A stretch of 64,000 bases of DNA. Source: Nocardiopsis terrae. Its GTDB lineage: Bacteria > Actinomycetota > Actinomycetes > Streptosporangiales > Streptosporangiaceae. The translations under genes and the position numbers were made by a program. The notes beneath the pieces were generated by a model. That model saw only the letters and a program-made list of their open reading frames with translations. It did not search any database and was not told the origin of the DNA. Below, piece by piece: positions 50,901-56,740 of this stretch (positions are counted from its first letter, which is position 1; every line of letters begins with the position of its first letter). Location of the stretch: contig NZ_BMXJ01000002.1 of the NCBI RefSeq assembly GCF_014651695.1, forward strand, positions 1 through 64,000. Reading direction: 5' to 3'.

Positions 50901-53287
50901 TCGACCGGTTTCGTCAGGACCTCGCGGACGGCCTCCAGTTCGATCGGGTCGCCGAGCGGCGTCCCCGTTCCGTGGGCTTCCAGGTATCCCAGGTCCGCGG
51001 CGGTCAGGCCTGCGCGGCCGAGCGCGGTGGCGATCAGCGTGCTCTGTGCGCGGGGGTTCGGCGCCGTCAGGCTCGCCGACCTCCCCCCGTGGTTGACGGA
51101 CGTTCCCCGGATGACGGCGAGTACGGGATCGCCGTCGATCATGGCGGAGCGAAGCGGCTTGAGAACGACCCAACCCGCTCCCTCACCCCGAACGAAACCG
51201 TTCGCGGCCGCGTCGAAGACTCGGCTCTCACCGGAGCGGGAGAGCATTCCGGCGGTATGGAACGCCGTCGCGTTGAAGGCGTTGCTGAGGATGTTGGCCG
51301 CACCGACGAGGGCGACGCCGCAGTCACCCGAGCGCAGCGCGGCCTCGGCGAGGGAGAGCGCTGTCAGGGCCCCGGAGCAGGCGGTGTCGACGGTGATGCT
51401 CGGTCCGGTCGTTCCGTAGAAGTGCGACACACGGTTGGCGAGGAAGGCGGGAAAAGTCCCGACCGTGGCGTAGCCGTCCGCCTGACCGGTCGCCACGAGC
51501 AGCTCCCGGTAGTCGTAACTGCACGCGGCCACGTACACGCCCGTGTCGGTTTCCTCCAGGTGGTCCGGGTTCAGCCCGGCGTGCTCGAGCGCATGCCAGC
51601 TCGACTCCAGGAGTATCCGCTGCTGGGGGTCCATGGATGCCGCCTGCCGGGGCGTGACGCCGAAGAACTCGGCGTCGAACCGGTCGACACCGTCGAGCAT
51701 CGCGGCCCGGAAGCCGTCAGGGACCGCGCCCGCCAGGCGCCCCGGGGGCACCTCGGCTATACGGCACTCCCCTCGTTCGAGCAGCCGCCAGTAGGCGTCC
51801 GTGTCGGCGGCTCCGGGAACGACGCACGACATTCCGACAACGGCGATGTCGCCGTCATCCGCCGGGGGCGCGGACTCCTCCGCCTCGGCGTCCGGCGTTC
51901 CACCGCCGCCGTCGGAGTGCGCGGACCCCGCGCACAGACGGGAGAGCGCCTCCAGCGTGGGGTGTCGCCACACGGCGGTAACGGGCACACGAGTGCCGAA
52001 CTCCTCGCTCAGTTCCCGTGTCAGCTTCACGGCCCGCGCGGAATCGAACCCCTGTTCCCCGAGCGGGCGGCGCGGATCGAGGTCGTGCCCGGCGACACGT
52101 GCGGCGATACCGCCGACCCTGCCGAGGACGTCTCCGCCCGCCATCGTCCGCCGGAGCGGCGGGGCCGCTGACGGGCGGCTATCCGGAGCCAACGCGCGCA
52201 CACCGTCCACGACCGCTCCGAGGTAGCGGGCAGCCCCGTGCCCGTTCATCACCGTGTGGTCGAAGGCCAGGACGACGCGGCGCACACCGGTCGGACCGGA
52301 TTGTTCCGGTGCCCCGAGGAACAGTGTGGCGACAGCGGGAGGGACGACGACCGGGACGGCGAAGGTGACGTCCTCGTCCCCCAGGTGCGAGAGGGTCAGC
52401 GTGACGCTGCCGTCTGCCTCGGACTCCCCTTGCAGGGCGCGTTCGACAGCTGATGCGTAGGCTGTACCGAACTCCTCGTCGTCGAGGCGGTCCGCGCTAC
52501 GCACCACGCCGACCGTCAGGTCGCCGTTCTCCTGGGCGCACGCGATCCCGAGGTCGGCTCTCTCGAACACGCGGACCCGATCATCGCCCACGCGTCGCGA
52601 ACGTAGCGCGGGGAAGTCGGCGCAGGCGCGCGCCGCGGCAACGGCGAAGACTTGGAACGGGGTCGTGAACGCCCCCGTCTCGCCGGTACCGGTGAAGCCA
52701 CGGGCCGCGCGCTCCAGTACGTCGTCCTCCAGATTCACCGAAACGACCGCGGTCACCGCCTCGGCCGCCCCCGTGCGCATCACCGCGTTGAGCCGCTTCT
52801 GCGACGCGCTGATCGGCTCGTCCACCGAGTCGTTACGCGACGTCCGCATGCTCGCCGCGTACCGCTCCACGTCGGCCGGCATGACGCTCTCCCCGCGTCG
52901 GGGGATGTCGGGCAGGAGGTTCTCATCGAAGCCCAGCCTTCGGGCATAGGCCCTGGTACGCGGGGGGATACGCGGACGCTCACCCGGCGCCGCCGGTCCC
53001 GCGGCTCGCGGTGACGCGCCTTGGGCGGGCTTCGTCGGCGGCGGTGGGGGCTCTTCCGCGGAGACCTCCGCGACCGGCGTCCCTACCGGGACCACTTGTC
53101 CCTCCTCGACCAGCCACCGGGCGAGCACCCCGGACGCGGGGGACTCGATGGCCAGCGCGGCCTTGTCGTGCTCGATCTCGTAGACGATCTCGTCCTTGGC
53201 CACTGTCTCGCCTGGACGCTTGAGCAGGGAGGTGACGGTGACCTCGACGATCCCCTCGCCGAGACGGGGAACAGTGAGTGTCGTCAT
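38981..53287 (-). CDS. Lipoyl-E2-ACP loading region fused to PKS/NRPS (two PKS modules + Gly module)
   Basis: 4768 residues from ATG 53287 (GGAGGA seven bases upstream); an ATG at 53305 overlapping the E1 stop is possible. Order: lipoyl domain 1-76 (DKA lysine Lys42); E1/E3-binding domain about 107-144; 2-oxoacid dehydrogenase E2 acyltransferase about 160-365 (DHTVMNG: His344 kept, Asp of HxxxDG is Asn348); ACP (GFDS, Ser416). KS1 about 481-900 (Cys637); DH-like about 1075-1290 (HRVSGREVVS, final Pro missing); KR about 1520-1700; C-methyltransferase about 1800-2085 (LEVGAGVGG); ACP (Ser2162). KS2 from about 2248 (DTMCSSS, Cys2416); DH with intact HTVDGEPVLP; KR; ACP (FGVDSVAL). C (HHLAVDGWS); A with pocket D-I-L-Q-L-G-V-I-W, the glycine code; PCP. 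Predicted chain: acyl starter, methylated beta-hydroxy unit, enoyl unit, Gly, as in streptogramin A. Confidence 0.95.
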   Translation of the reverse strand: MTTLTVPRLGEGIVEVTVTSLLKRPGETVAKDEIVYEIEHDKAALAIESPASGVLARWLVEEGQVVPVGTPVAEVSAEEPPPPPTKPAQGASPRAAGPAAPGERPRIPPRTRAYARRLGFDENLLPDIPRRGESVMPADVERYAASMRTSRNDSVDEPISASQKRLNAVMRTGAAEAVTAVVSVNLEDDVLERAARGFTGTGETGAFTTPFQVFAVAAARACADFPALRSRRVGDDRVRVFERADLGIACAQENGDLTVGVVRSADRLDDEEFGTAYASAVERALQGESEADGSVTLTLSHLGDEDVTFAVPVVVPPAVATLFLGAPEQSGPTGVRRVVLAFDHTVMNGHGAARYLGAVVDGVRALAPDSRPSAAPPLRRTMAGGDVLGRVGGIAARVAGHDLDPRRPLGEQGFDSARAVKLTRELSEEFGTRVPVTAVWRHPTLEALSRLCAGSAHSDGGGGTPDAEAEESAPPADDGDIAVVGMSCVVPGAADTDAYWRLLERGECRIAEVPPGRLAGAVPDGFRAAMLDGVDRFDAEFFGVTPRQAASMDPQQRILLESSWHALEHAGLNPDHLEETDTGVYVAACSYDYRELLVATGQADGYATVGTFPAFLANRVSHFYGTTGPSITVDTACSGALTALSLAEAALRSGDCGVALVGAANILSNAFNATAFHTAGMLSRSGESRVFDAAANGFVRGEGAGWVVLKPLRSAMIDGDPVLAVIRGTSVNHGGRSASLTAPNPRAQSTLIATALGRAGLTAADLGYLEAHGTGTPLGDPIELEAVREVLTKPVDAPGTAAGPDGRMWVGSAKANIGHLEGASGLVGLIKAVHVLRNGLIPPTPNVDRLNPEIDFREAPLAVADRAVSWPEADGKVRRAAVSSFGFGGSNAHTVLEEAPPAARTRVRDRGEAIYAIPLSADGERSLRRLAAALADFVERTGPDLAALAWTLQSGRKSLSTRAVLCARGPAPFVEAARALARGDEDGALARPGREAALTALPSGDGFRDGVRAWLRGQDADGETLWQGADRPRRIPLVPYPFERGSHWFPGTADEPGSADATEGDRADPRAERTGTAHRVSGREVVSGADLLDLMSERGSSELHGVRFITPVNPEDRHALHLAATGEGGRTVRCSGTVHARAARAVPADGRVEPPPVPPSTLRTRSADLGSELARRGVETDTLSSAVTDLRQSDGWVTGRLSVPGEGERWTCPVAWLDTVLQAACVAVGDHRPRLAAGVDSFVWTGGAPGRAEFTARLVGTENDNATVDVGVTDGTGEPLLSLRGLRLTVPPERGADRVRLFDSRWAEEEGPRAEGEQGPHLVLYDRATAALADDVRAVWSSCGAVAVGTGDRSEDIVSAVRDAVASAGDGPVRVCLLVGGARWTDDSEGVGHLRSWLLSLVETAQSLSRARAVARIRLATTALTAPDGGLPAPGAALQGALIGALRTLPRESSAFTVAAVDLPGGVLEDVSGGTSAVEAVLDEPCASLPALVALRGGRRYRQILVELPEPSDGPGAGGFREGGLYVVLGGARGVGAETARYLASRYGARLVLVGRSEPDPGIRDLLEELGTAVYRRADASSAQDVRRLLEECVSVFGEPDGVINSVGTVSDARLTEMTAADLDRSLASKVGAVVELRRALRGTPDTDLVLFSSVAGVFGSEGGLNYAAANAFLGHYATAGDGTGPTVRTFDWGLWRGTGLARRYSAHVRKQYPGIEDFPPEKGAAALDAGMRGGASRILAVAGDPRQLRSLGVSPGDGRPDPAVRLDGYARSALARAMADLGLTEARRGTDDPDTVAERLGIVDGHRRLLAAIMDVLPAGGSPPPDTHELGYTRAGLLRDHPDLAGHVDLLDAALADLGPVLRGELRATGVLFPGGDMSAVGAIYSGNGLFDPANEDVATHLAAAVTDINRRTGRPARVLEVGAGVGGTTEAVLNALDRAGASAEYTYTDVSPAFLNHGRTRFGGRVDTRLLDIERDPGEQGFERGRFDIMLASNVMHATRDLARSLDHVRGLLAENGTFLMAEIVVPAVCHTVTFGLTEGWWRFTDPGYRLPHGPLLSMDGWSRVLRDHGWERREASAHRSSPGALAVLRCVPTSASGTAALRAPEAGAEGSPSPEADRLPPEGADDLVPEILTLVARLTGRAPDGLDSGADFPGLGVDSLLNGEMVDALRERFPGHDLPATILYEHTSPLALARWLADTRTAPPENREVPGTGSPVPVPQPVAPPTAAPTVETRGPTPPSGRGDGVAVVGLAGRYPGASDLDAFWRLLAEGRSPVTEVPGHRWDWRTARSLGGGYARWGCFVDGEDRFDPHIFGITSRDAAVMDPQERLFLEIAWEAFETAGYSRRTLSGSAGRRVGVFAGVTANSHLLAQRDARRSGADNPEYAVTAAASVANRVSHALDLNGPSLAVDTMCSSSLTAVHLACRALEAGDADMALAGGVNLYLHPDRLAGLCALGMPSRGSRTRAFGAGGDGFVPGEGAGALVLKPFERAVADGDTVYAVIRGTGVNHGGGAGRYTVPNPGAQADVVRETLQRARVRPEAIDYVEAHGTGTRLGDPIELRALALAFGDRPGRRDAVRIGSVKSNIGHAEAAAGVAGLTKTILQMLHGRLAPTLNSEPANPEVDLGDGAFRLQRDLEAWPTGPGGGPPCAAVSSFGAGGANAHVVLEGHPREEPEGGGPDGPLTIPLSAPSRPRLRALADRLRAWLSAEPDDGHLSRHPVRLADMAHTLAVGRECWPHRAAIQTDDRAALDAALAALAEGGVHPALTTEEDAVRAEATARAWVVDGAWPRSAVDAGRRRVALPTTPFERVVFPTPSVPTGSDERRTDLPLSDSLRTPDAVRASVRFGSGARWVAHHTVDGEPVLPAALQPELVYEALLSCGVSPYEHEIRDLVWTAAAGGLPMTVRAELDEPGVDGSRAFRVLAGTTTVGQGHLAPSARETVRPTLTYALDALEGRLAEAYVGADAFYRVFRDRGFSYGPLYRAVRRVFSDGDEAFGFASLPEGEDPDGRHVVHPALLDAACQTAVYGLLREAPEGGARYRPMAVDRLSVHGPVTGAVYLHTVRARKADDGATHVFDLRVVSSEDGRVIAEADGFRVRVQEAAAQSRPASEAPRTPGTSETSRTSETPRPPDVGGYRLGWEPAPRPGRSAGPDGPVWVIGSGRPAQALARFAHAELSGLAEADEKALLRLLEETGAPRTVLVDLDGVVGCDFGARPLDIDGVVTGWEEFRDSTLRPVFTFLRDLIRTRGIDGVRLLVTADAGDDTGPVHHALHGLLRTLGAETSRIRPCLVLVERDALADEASLAPRLFAEDDPADDWVRLGGADGRRTPVLRPETGLPPAAPADLVRPDGTYLIVGGLGGLGRRVASAVLGACPDARVVLTGRSEPDPAVLDSLRETAGVAARPTALSYHRCDAGDREQVGALAANLERDGVRLRGVFYMAGLLRDGFLRGKSLEDVEEVCRAKALGAVSVDAAFADHPLDFFVMASSLAALIGNEGQGDYAFANGFLDGFARARDRWAAQGSRSGRTAAVALPILAGAGMSPPEAALDHLHHTYGLRPLDTAGAVRALWPRLAPEAGSAHVALVAGDRDRWERALGVEQPDVGPSGSAPVSGSGTERRGSDPRIIDGLARHVAEAVGVDPAVIRPDAPLEEFGVDSVALLRLNRALEGEFGRVPQSVLLDSATLNDLAVRLSATTGATVEPAGPPSPRAEVRSDEHVLLPDRLVGIWTADQTAAPEAPYNISLAWRLPRRADRDALARAVRALVERHRVLAASVRFADGELVFVPSGLPPEPVSRRVGPEDDLDALVRAEADRRFDPSAEPLLRTVLWTGADGDVLQFTTHHLAVDGWSADILRRDFDALYSAQAGEEAPLPPAADFADVLRRQNADEREGGERAAAYWRRRLAEPATGRPFPTRAADDAVGEHREYSLPSGVADLLHETAARAGVFPFAVLLAAFSAALGRATGARELRVAVPVHGRGAAAEESAVGCFMGSVPIQVDLTPARPVATWLREIQEEVRNALAHAETPYPVLAEMCREAGGQPSVPSVTLAFQNWKRDSSPRRILPDRYFYRRGQRGHFDLGLEVAVTATGVDVIANHRSSTLDGEAVDALVDDLRRMVTEIGHSHDAVVGDLMSPEAATLLARFDAEAKARPEAVAAEDAGGSLTYAELSEGADRVAARVEDESGGGEPVAVLVDRSVRLPVVLLGVLRSGRPYVPLDASYPLERLRMIIEDAGCAVAVADAHLADRLPEGVRRLDAAAAVSQDTSSPSDPRDLPGVAPADLAYLMFTSGSSGRPKGVAVTHSNVVHTLDAIARRIGWTRSDRLLAVTTVCFDISVLEIFLPLLSGGTVVIADQADTVDGRRLARVLTERRITALQATPAGWRLLVDAGWRGTPGLTALCGGEQLPDSLARELTARVRRLWNVYGPTEATIWSTIAEIEHGGRVSLGEPIGATDLVVTGVGGSGEAPPGEPGELWIGGPGVARGYWNRPELTAERFTAHPLLREGGGRYFRTGDLVRTVPEGGMVFLGRADSQVKIRGHRVELAEVEAALERHPGVARGVAYARGEGAHARIVAVIEPVRGAPEPSHAALREAASTVLPPWMLPARTVVADALPLTLNGKTDRARAAELIDSEEDPSGPASADGGPGEADVRERVAAAWCDVLGVARVEHDQRFFHAGGNSLLLGRLLARLDALYPEAELEVTDLFANPTVDAQSALLTSRIGPPRPDRPRPSPEAGAAPAPAGPDTASRRELRRAYRLGETL

Positions 53288-53301
53288 GCGTGGCTCCTCC
53301 G

Positions 53302-55365
53302 TCATCGCAGAACCGAGTGGATCGCGGCCGCCACGTCACCGACCGAGGGCATGACCTCGTCCTCCAGGTCGGGGTGGAAGGGAACATGGATATCGTCCCG
53401 GGTCACCAGGCGCGGTGGTGCCAGGAGCGAGTAGAACTCCTCGTCCGTCTGGATGAGGTCGGCTAGGAGGCCCGCGCCGAAACTGCTCGTCCTGTTGTCC
53501 TCCTGGACCACCACGAGCCGACCGGTGCGGCGCAGGGAGGCCGCGACCGTCTCTCTGTCCAGGGGCACCAGCCACCGCAGGTCGATGACGTCGGTCGTGA
53601 CGCCTTCCCCGATCAGCGCGTCGACGGCTGCCAAGCTCAGGTCCACGCCGTTGCCCCACGTGACGAGGGTGACGTCGGAACCCGTCCGTAGAACGCGGCT
53701 TCCCCGCGAAGGTGAGGGAGGGGCGTCGGTACGCTCCCGGCGCCGCATCAGGTTCTTGGGCAGCAACACGAGGGTGGGGTCGGGGGCTTCGAAGGATTCC
53801 AGGAAAACCGCCTCGGCGTCGGCGGGCGTCGAGGGAACGGCCACTCGCAGCCCCGGGAGGTGGGTGAAGAGGCTCTCGTTGCTCTGGCTGTGCCAGATCC
53901 CCCCGCCCGGGAGGTAGCCGCCCCAGGGTGCGTAGATCACCACCGGGCAGTTCCACGCCGAGAGCGTCCGCCAGCGCAGAGTGGTCAACTGAGCCGCGAT
54001 CTGGTTCCACGCGGGGCCGACGAAGTCGATGAACTGCAGTTCCACGACCGGACGCATACCGGCCGCGGCCAGGCCCACCGCGGCGCCCACGATCGTGGCC
54101 TCCGCCAGCGGTGAGTTGGTCACCCGGCCGTCGGAGGTCTCACCCAAGCCCTTGGTGAATCCGAAGACACCGCCTTTGGGGTCTTCGACGTCCTCACCGA
54201 ACACCACCATCTCCGGCTGGTCCCGCAATCCTGTCCGGAGGGCGCGGTTGACCGCGGCGACCATCGTGTCTCCGCTCCTGGCGGCCACGGGTCCGATCGC
54301 CTCGCACGCGGCGTCGCGCTCGGTTTGGGGCGCGAAGAGGTGGTCATGAACGGCTTTCGGGTCAGCCGTCGGCTCCGCAGCGACGCGGTCGAACGCCTCC
54401 TCCACATGCTCGGCCACGCGTGTTTCGGTGTCCATCAGCTGTTCCGGGGTGACGGTGCCCTCACGCAGCAGGCGGCTCCGAAAGACCTCGATCGGGTCGC
54501 GGAGCACGGCAAGTTCGTCCGGGGTCCGGTAAACGCGCTGGTCGTCGGAGGAGGTATGCGAATCGAGCCGGTCCAGTCGGCACCACAGGACAGCGGGACC
54601 GCCCCCTCCGCGCACGCTCGCGATGGCTCGCGAGGCCGCGTCGTGCAGGACGTCGGGGTCTGCCGCGTCGATGTCCCACATGACTCGGTCGGGGACCATC
54701 CCGAGCCCCGACGGGACGAAGTCCGCGGTCGGTGTACTGATCCCGTAGCCGTTGTCGGAGACGAGAAAGAGCACGGGCAGGTCGCGTTCCAACGCGAACG
54801 CGAGCGCCTCGAAGAACTCCCCCTGGCGGGTGGTGGCGTCCCCGACGGAGCAGAGAACCACTGACGACTCATCACGGAAACGCGCCGCCCAAGCGATTCC
54901 TGACGCGGGAAGGCACTGGCTGCCAGTCGGGCTCGCGATCGAGAAGACGTTTCCCGGCTGATAGCAGAAATGTGAGCTCATATTCCGCCCTCCGGAATGC
55001 GAGCGGGCTTTCCCCATGAGATCCCGAGCCTGCTCCTCGACATCCATTCCACGGGAAATCATGAGCGCCCGGTCGCGATAATGAGGAACAACGAAGTCGC
55101 CGCCCTCAAGCAGCTCACCCAGCACCGCCAACCCCTCGTGGCCAGCGGATGAAATATGGAACCAGGCCTTGCCCTGGCGGTAATACACTCCGGCTCGGCG
55201 GTCGCACTCACGCGAGAGCAGCATCCGTTCCAGGAGGCGACCACGGCGCTCCGCAGGCACGGGGAAACGGACGTCCTCCTGCACCCCGACCACCGAACCC
55301 TCTCGTCGTTTCCACGCGTCAGTCTCTGCCATTGCGGCCCCGGCTGTCGGTACTGATCTCCTCAT
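53302..55365 (-). CDS. Fused alpha/beta 2-oxoacid dehydrogenase E1 (thiamine diphosphate), starter supply
   Basis: 687 residues: E1 alpha about 30-330 fused to E1 beta about 355-687. The alpha part has the thiamine diphosphate motif GDATTRQGEFFEAL followed by SDNGYGIS, and the phosphorylation-loop-like DSHTSSDDQRVYR of branched-chain E1 enzymes. The beta part has FGEDVEDPKGGVFGFTKGL, LAEATIVGAAVGLAAAGMRP and QEDNRTSSFG. It should decarboxylate a 2-oxoacid and reductively acylate the lipoyl domain encoded by the next gene, with which it overlaps. Resemblance to branched-chain E1 and the streptogramin A logic suggest 2-oxoisovalerate giving isobutyryl; pyruvate giving acetyl is the alternative. 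No E3 is present here, so the housekeeping lipoamide dehydrogenase must serve. First gene of the long operon; ATG 55365 has GAGGA upstream. Confidence 0.93.
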   Translation of the reverse strand: MRRSVPTAGAAMAETDAWKRREGSVVGVQEDVRFPVPAERRGRLLERMLLSRECDRRAGVYYRQGKAWFHISSAGHEGLAVLGELLEGGDFVVPHYRDRALMISRGMDVEEQARDLMGKARSHSGGRNMSSHFCYQPGNVFSIASPTGSQCLPASGIAWAARFRDESSVVLCSVGDATTRQGEFFEALAFALERDLPVLFLVSDNGYGISTPTADFVPSGLGMVPDRVMWDIDAADPDVLHDAASRAIASVRGGGGPAVLWCRLDRLDSHTSSDDQRVYRTPDELAVLRDPIEVFRSRLLREGTVTPEQLMDTETRVAEHVEEAFDRVAAEPTADPKAVHDHLFAPQTERDAACEAIGPVAARSGDTMVAAVNRALRTGLRDQPEMVVFGEDVEDPKGGVFGFTKGLGETSDGRVTNSPLAEATIVGAAVGLAAAGMRPVVELQFIDFVGPAWNQIAAQLTTLRWRTLSAWNCPVVIYAPWGGYLPGGGIWHSQSNESLFTHLPGLRVAVPSTPADAEAVFLESFEAPDPTLVLLPKNLMRRRERTDAPPSPSRGSRVLRTGSDVTLVTWGNGVDLSLAAVDALIGEGVTTDVIDLRWLVPLDRETVAASLRRTGRLVVVQEDNRTSSFGAGLLADLIQTDEEFYSLLAPPRLVTRDDIHVPFHPDLEDEVMPSVGDVAAAIHSVLR

Positions 55366-55574
55366 GGAGAATCCTCGCGGGGATCAGCCTGAATTGGCAA
55401 TCGCCCGAAAGTGTGAACTGAGGAAGCGGTTCAGGCCCGGGCTCCTTCTGAGGGGTTCGTTCCCGCTCATGACCAACGGCCCGGACTCACCCCTGGAAGT
55501 GAGGGGGCGACGACGGCTCCCAGCGCGGGGGTGAGCCTGGTACTACGTTCGAATTCGTGCGGACAGGGGTCCCC
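55366..55574. promoter_or_regulatory. Upstream region of the PKS operon
   Basis: The 209 bp upstream of the E1 gene must hold the operon promoter unless transcription enters from further right. I see no confident -10/-35 pair or repeated SARP heptamers. It abuts a transposase remnant. Confidence 0.35.
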
Positions 55575-56346
55575 GAGTCTTCGGCAGAGGCTGATCATCG
55601 CGCGTCTTCGGTGCACGCCCCGCAAGTATGACCAGTTCAGCACGTGTCCGATATGAGCGAGCCCGGACCGGGCCAGGAGTACCGTCCACGTGAGCTGCCG
55701 ACGGATCTCGGCGGCCTCACCTCCTCCCATCGGCTCGTTGTTCTCCCTGTTCAACCCGCTGCATGGCGAGGAAGACCCGAACGATTACCACGGTCGCGGT
55801 GTGGCGGTACCAGGACGGGTCTGGTGGCGTGGCGGATGCTGGCGGGTACACCGGCGGTGGCTCGGCGGCGTCCCACCCCCGGGGCAGGCACAGGCGCCGG
55901 GCATAGGGGGTGTGAAGCCCAGGTACAGGTCACGATGGCCTGGCGGTTTCCGACCTGTCCGGTCAGGCCACGGTTCTGGCGGGCGGTGCCGACCGGGCGG
56001 TTCCCCTTCCCGATGATCCGGGTGTCGTTGACGACCAGAACCGCGTCCGGTGAGTGAGGTGGTCGCGGGTGTGGGCGGCGGGTGCGTCGCGACCCCGCCG
56101 ACCAGGTGTTCCGTGGCCAGGCTCAGTGGTACCCGGCGGGTTGTCGGGAGTTCTTGCGGTCCACGTCTGCGAGCAGGCCACGGACGTGGTCGGTGAAGGC
56201 GGCGCGTGGCGCACCACGGGCGAAAAGGTGGTGGGTGAGGTCCCCGATGAAGGTTCCGAGGTGTCGGTCCCAGGTCTGGATGTCTTCGGGGCGCCAGCGG
56301 GGCCCATGCTCCTGTCCGGGCGCTTCGCCGCGTCGTCGAACGCCAT
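55575..56346 (-). pseudogene. IS701-type transposase remnant
   Basis: Scattered pieces in changing minus-strand frames resemble an IS701-family transposase in order. First RGAPRAAFTDHVRGLLADVDRKNSRQ (about 56230-56130; only part quoted as key residues R, GLLA, RKN), then VLVVNDTRIIGKGNR and GTARQNRGLTGQVGN (about 56040-55930). A shifted RLCLPRGWD follows, then an EIRRQL...HVLNWSYLR C-terminal piece (about 55700-55610). Stops and frameshifts break it everywhere and a middle part is missing, so it is inactive. It separates the PKS operon from the resistance genes. Confidence 0.6.
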
Positions 56347-56740
56347 GGGTCTCGACGAACTCGTACTCGTCCGTCACGGACGTTCCTTGGCGCAGTACGC
56401 CGCTGCTTTTCGGGAACTCGATCTCGCCGTCCTGTCCGCGGTCGATCCGCACGAGCCCCCGAGGCGGGCGCGCTCGCTCATACCGAGCCCGGTGTCGTTC
56501 GAGGGGTCATCTTCCCGGTGGTCCTTCACCCACAGGAGCAGTACCTCGGATTGGATTCCGGTGCCTTCTGCAACTCCTTTGCCCCGGAGACCACTGAGGC
56601 CCTCATCGGTGCTCCGGACGCAGGGGTGGCTCTCCGTCCGGAGGCGGGTGCGGCAGCATCGCCACGGAATCATCGAAGGCGCCGGAGCCGGTCGCACGGG
56701 GCTCGCCCGCACGACCTACCCCGGCGCTGGGTTCGACGTG
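56347..56740. other. Non-coding stretch
   Basis: About 390 bp between the transposase remnant and the ABC-F gene. Open frames here have no family resemblance and no credible ribosome binding site. Probably decayed DNA of the same element plus the 3' region of the ABC-F gene. Confidence 0.5.
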
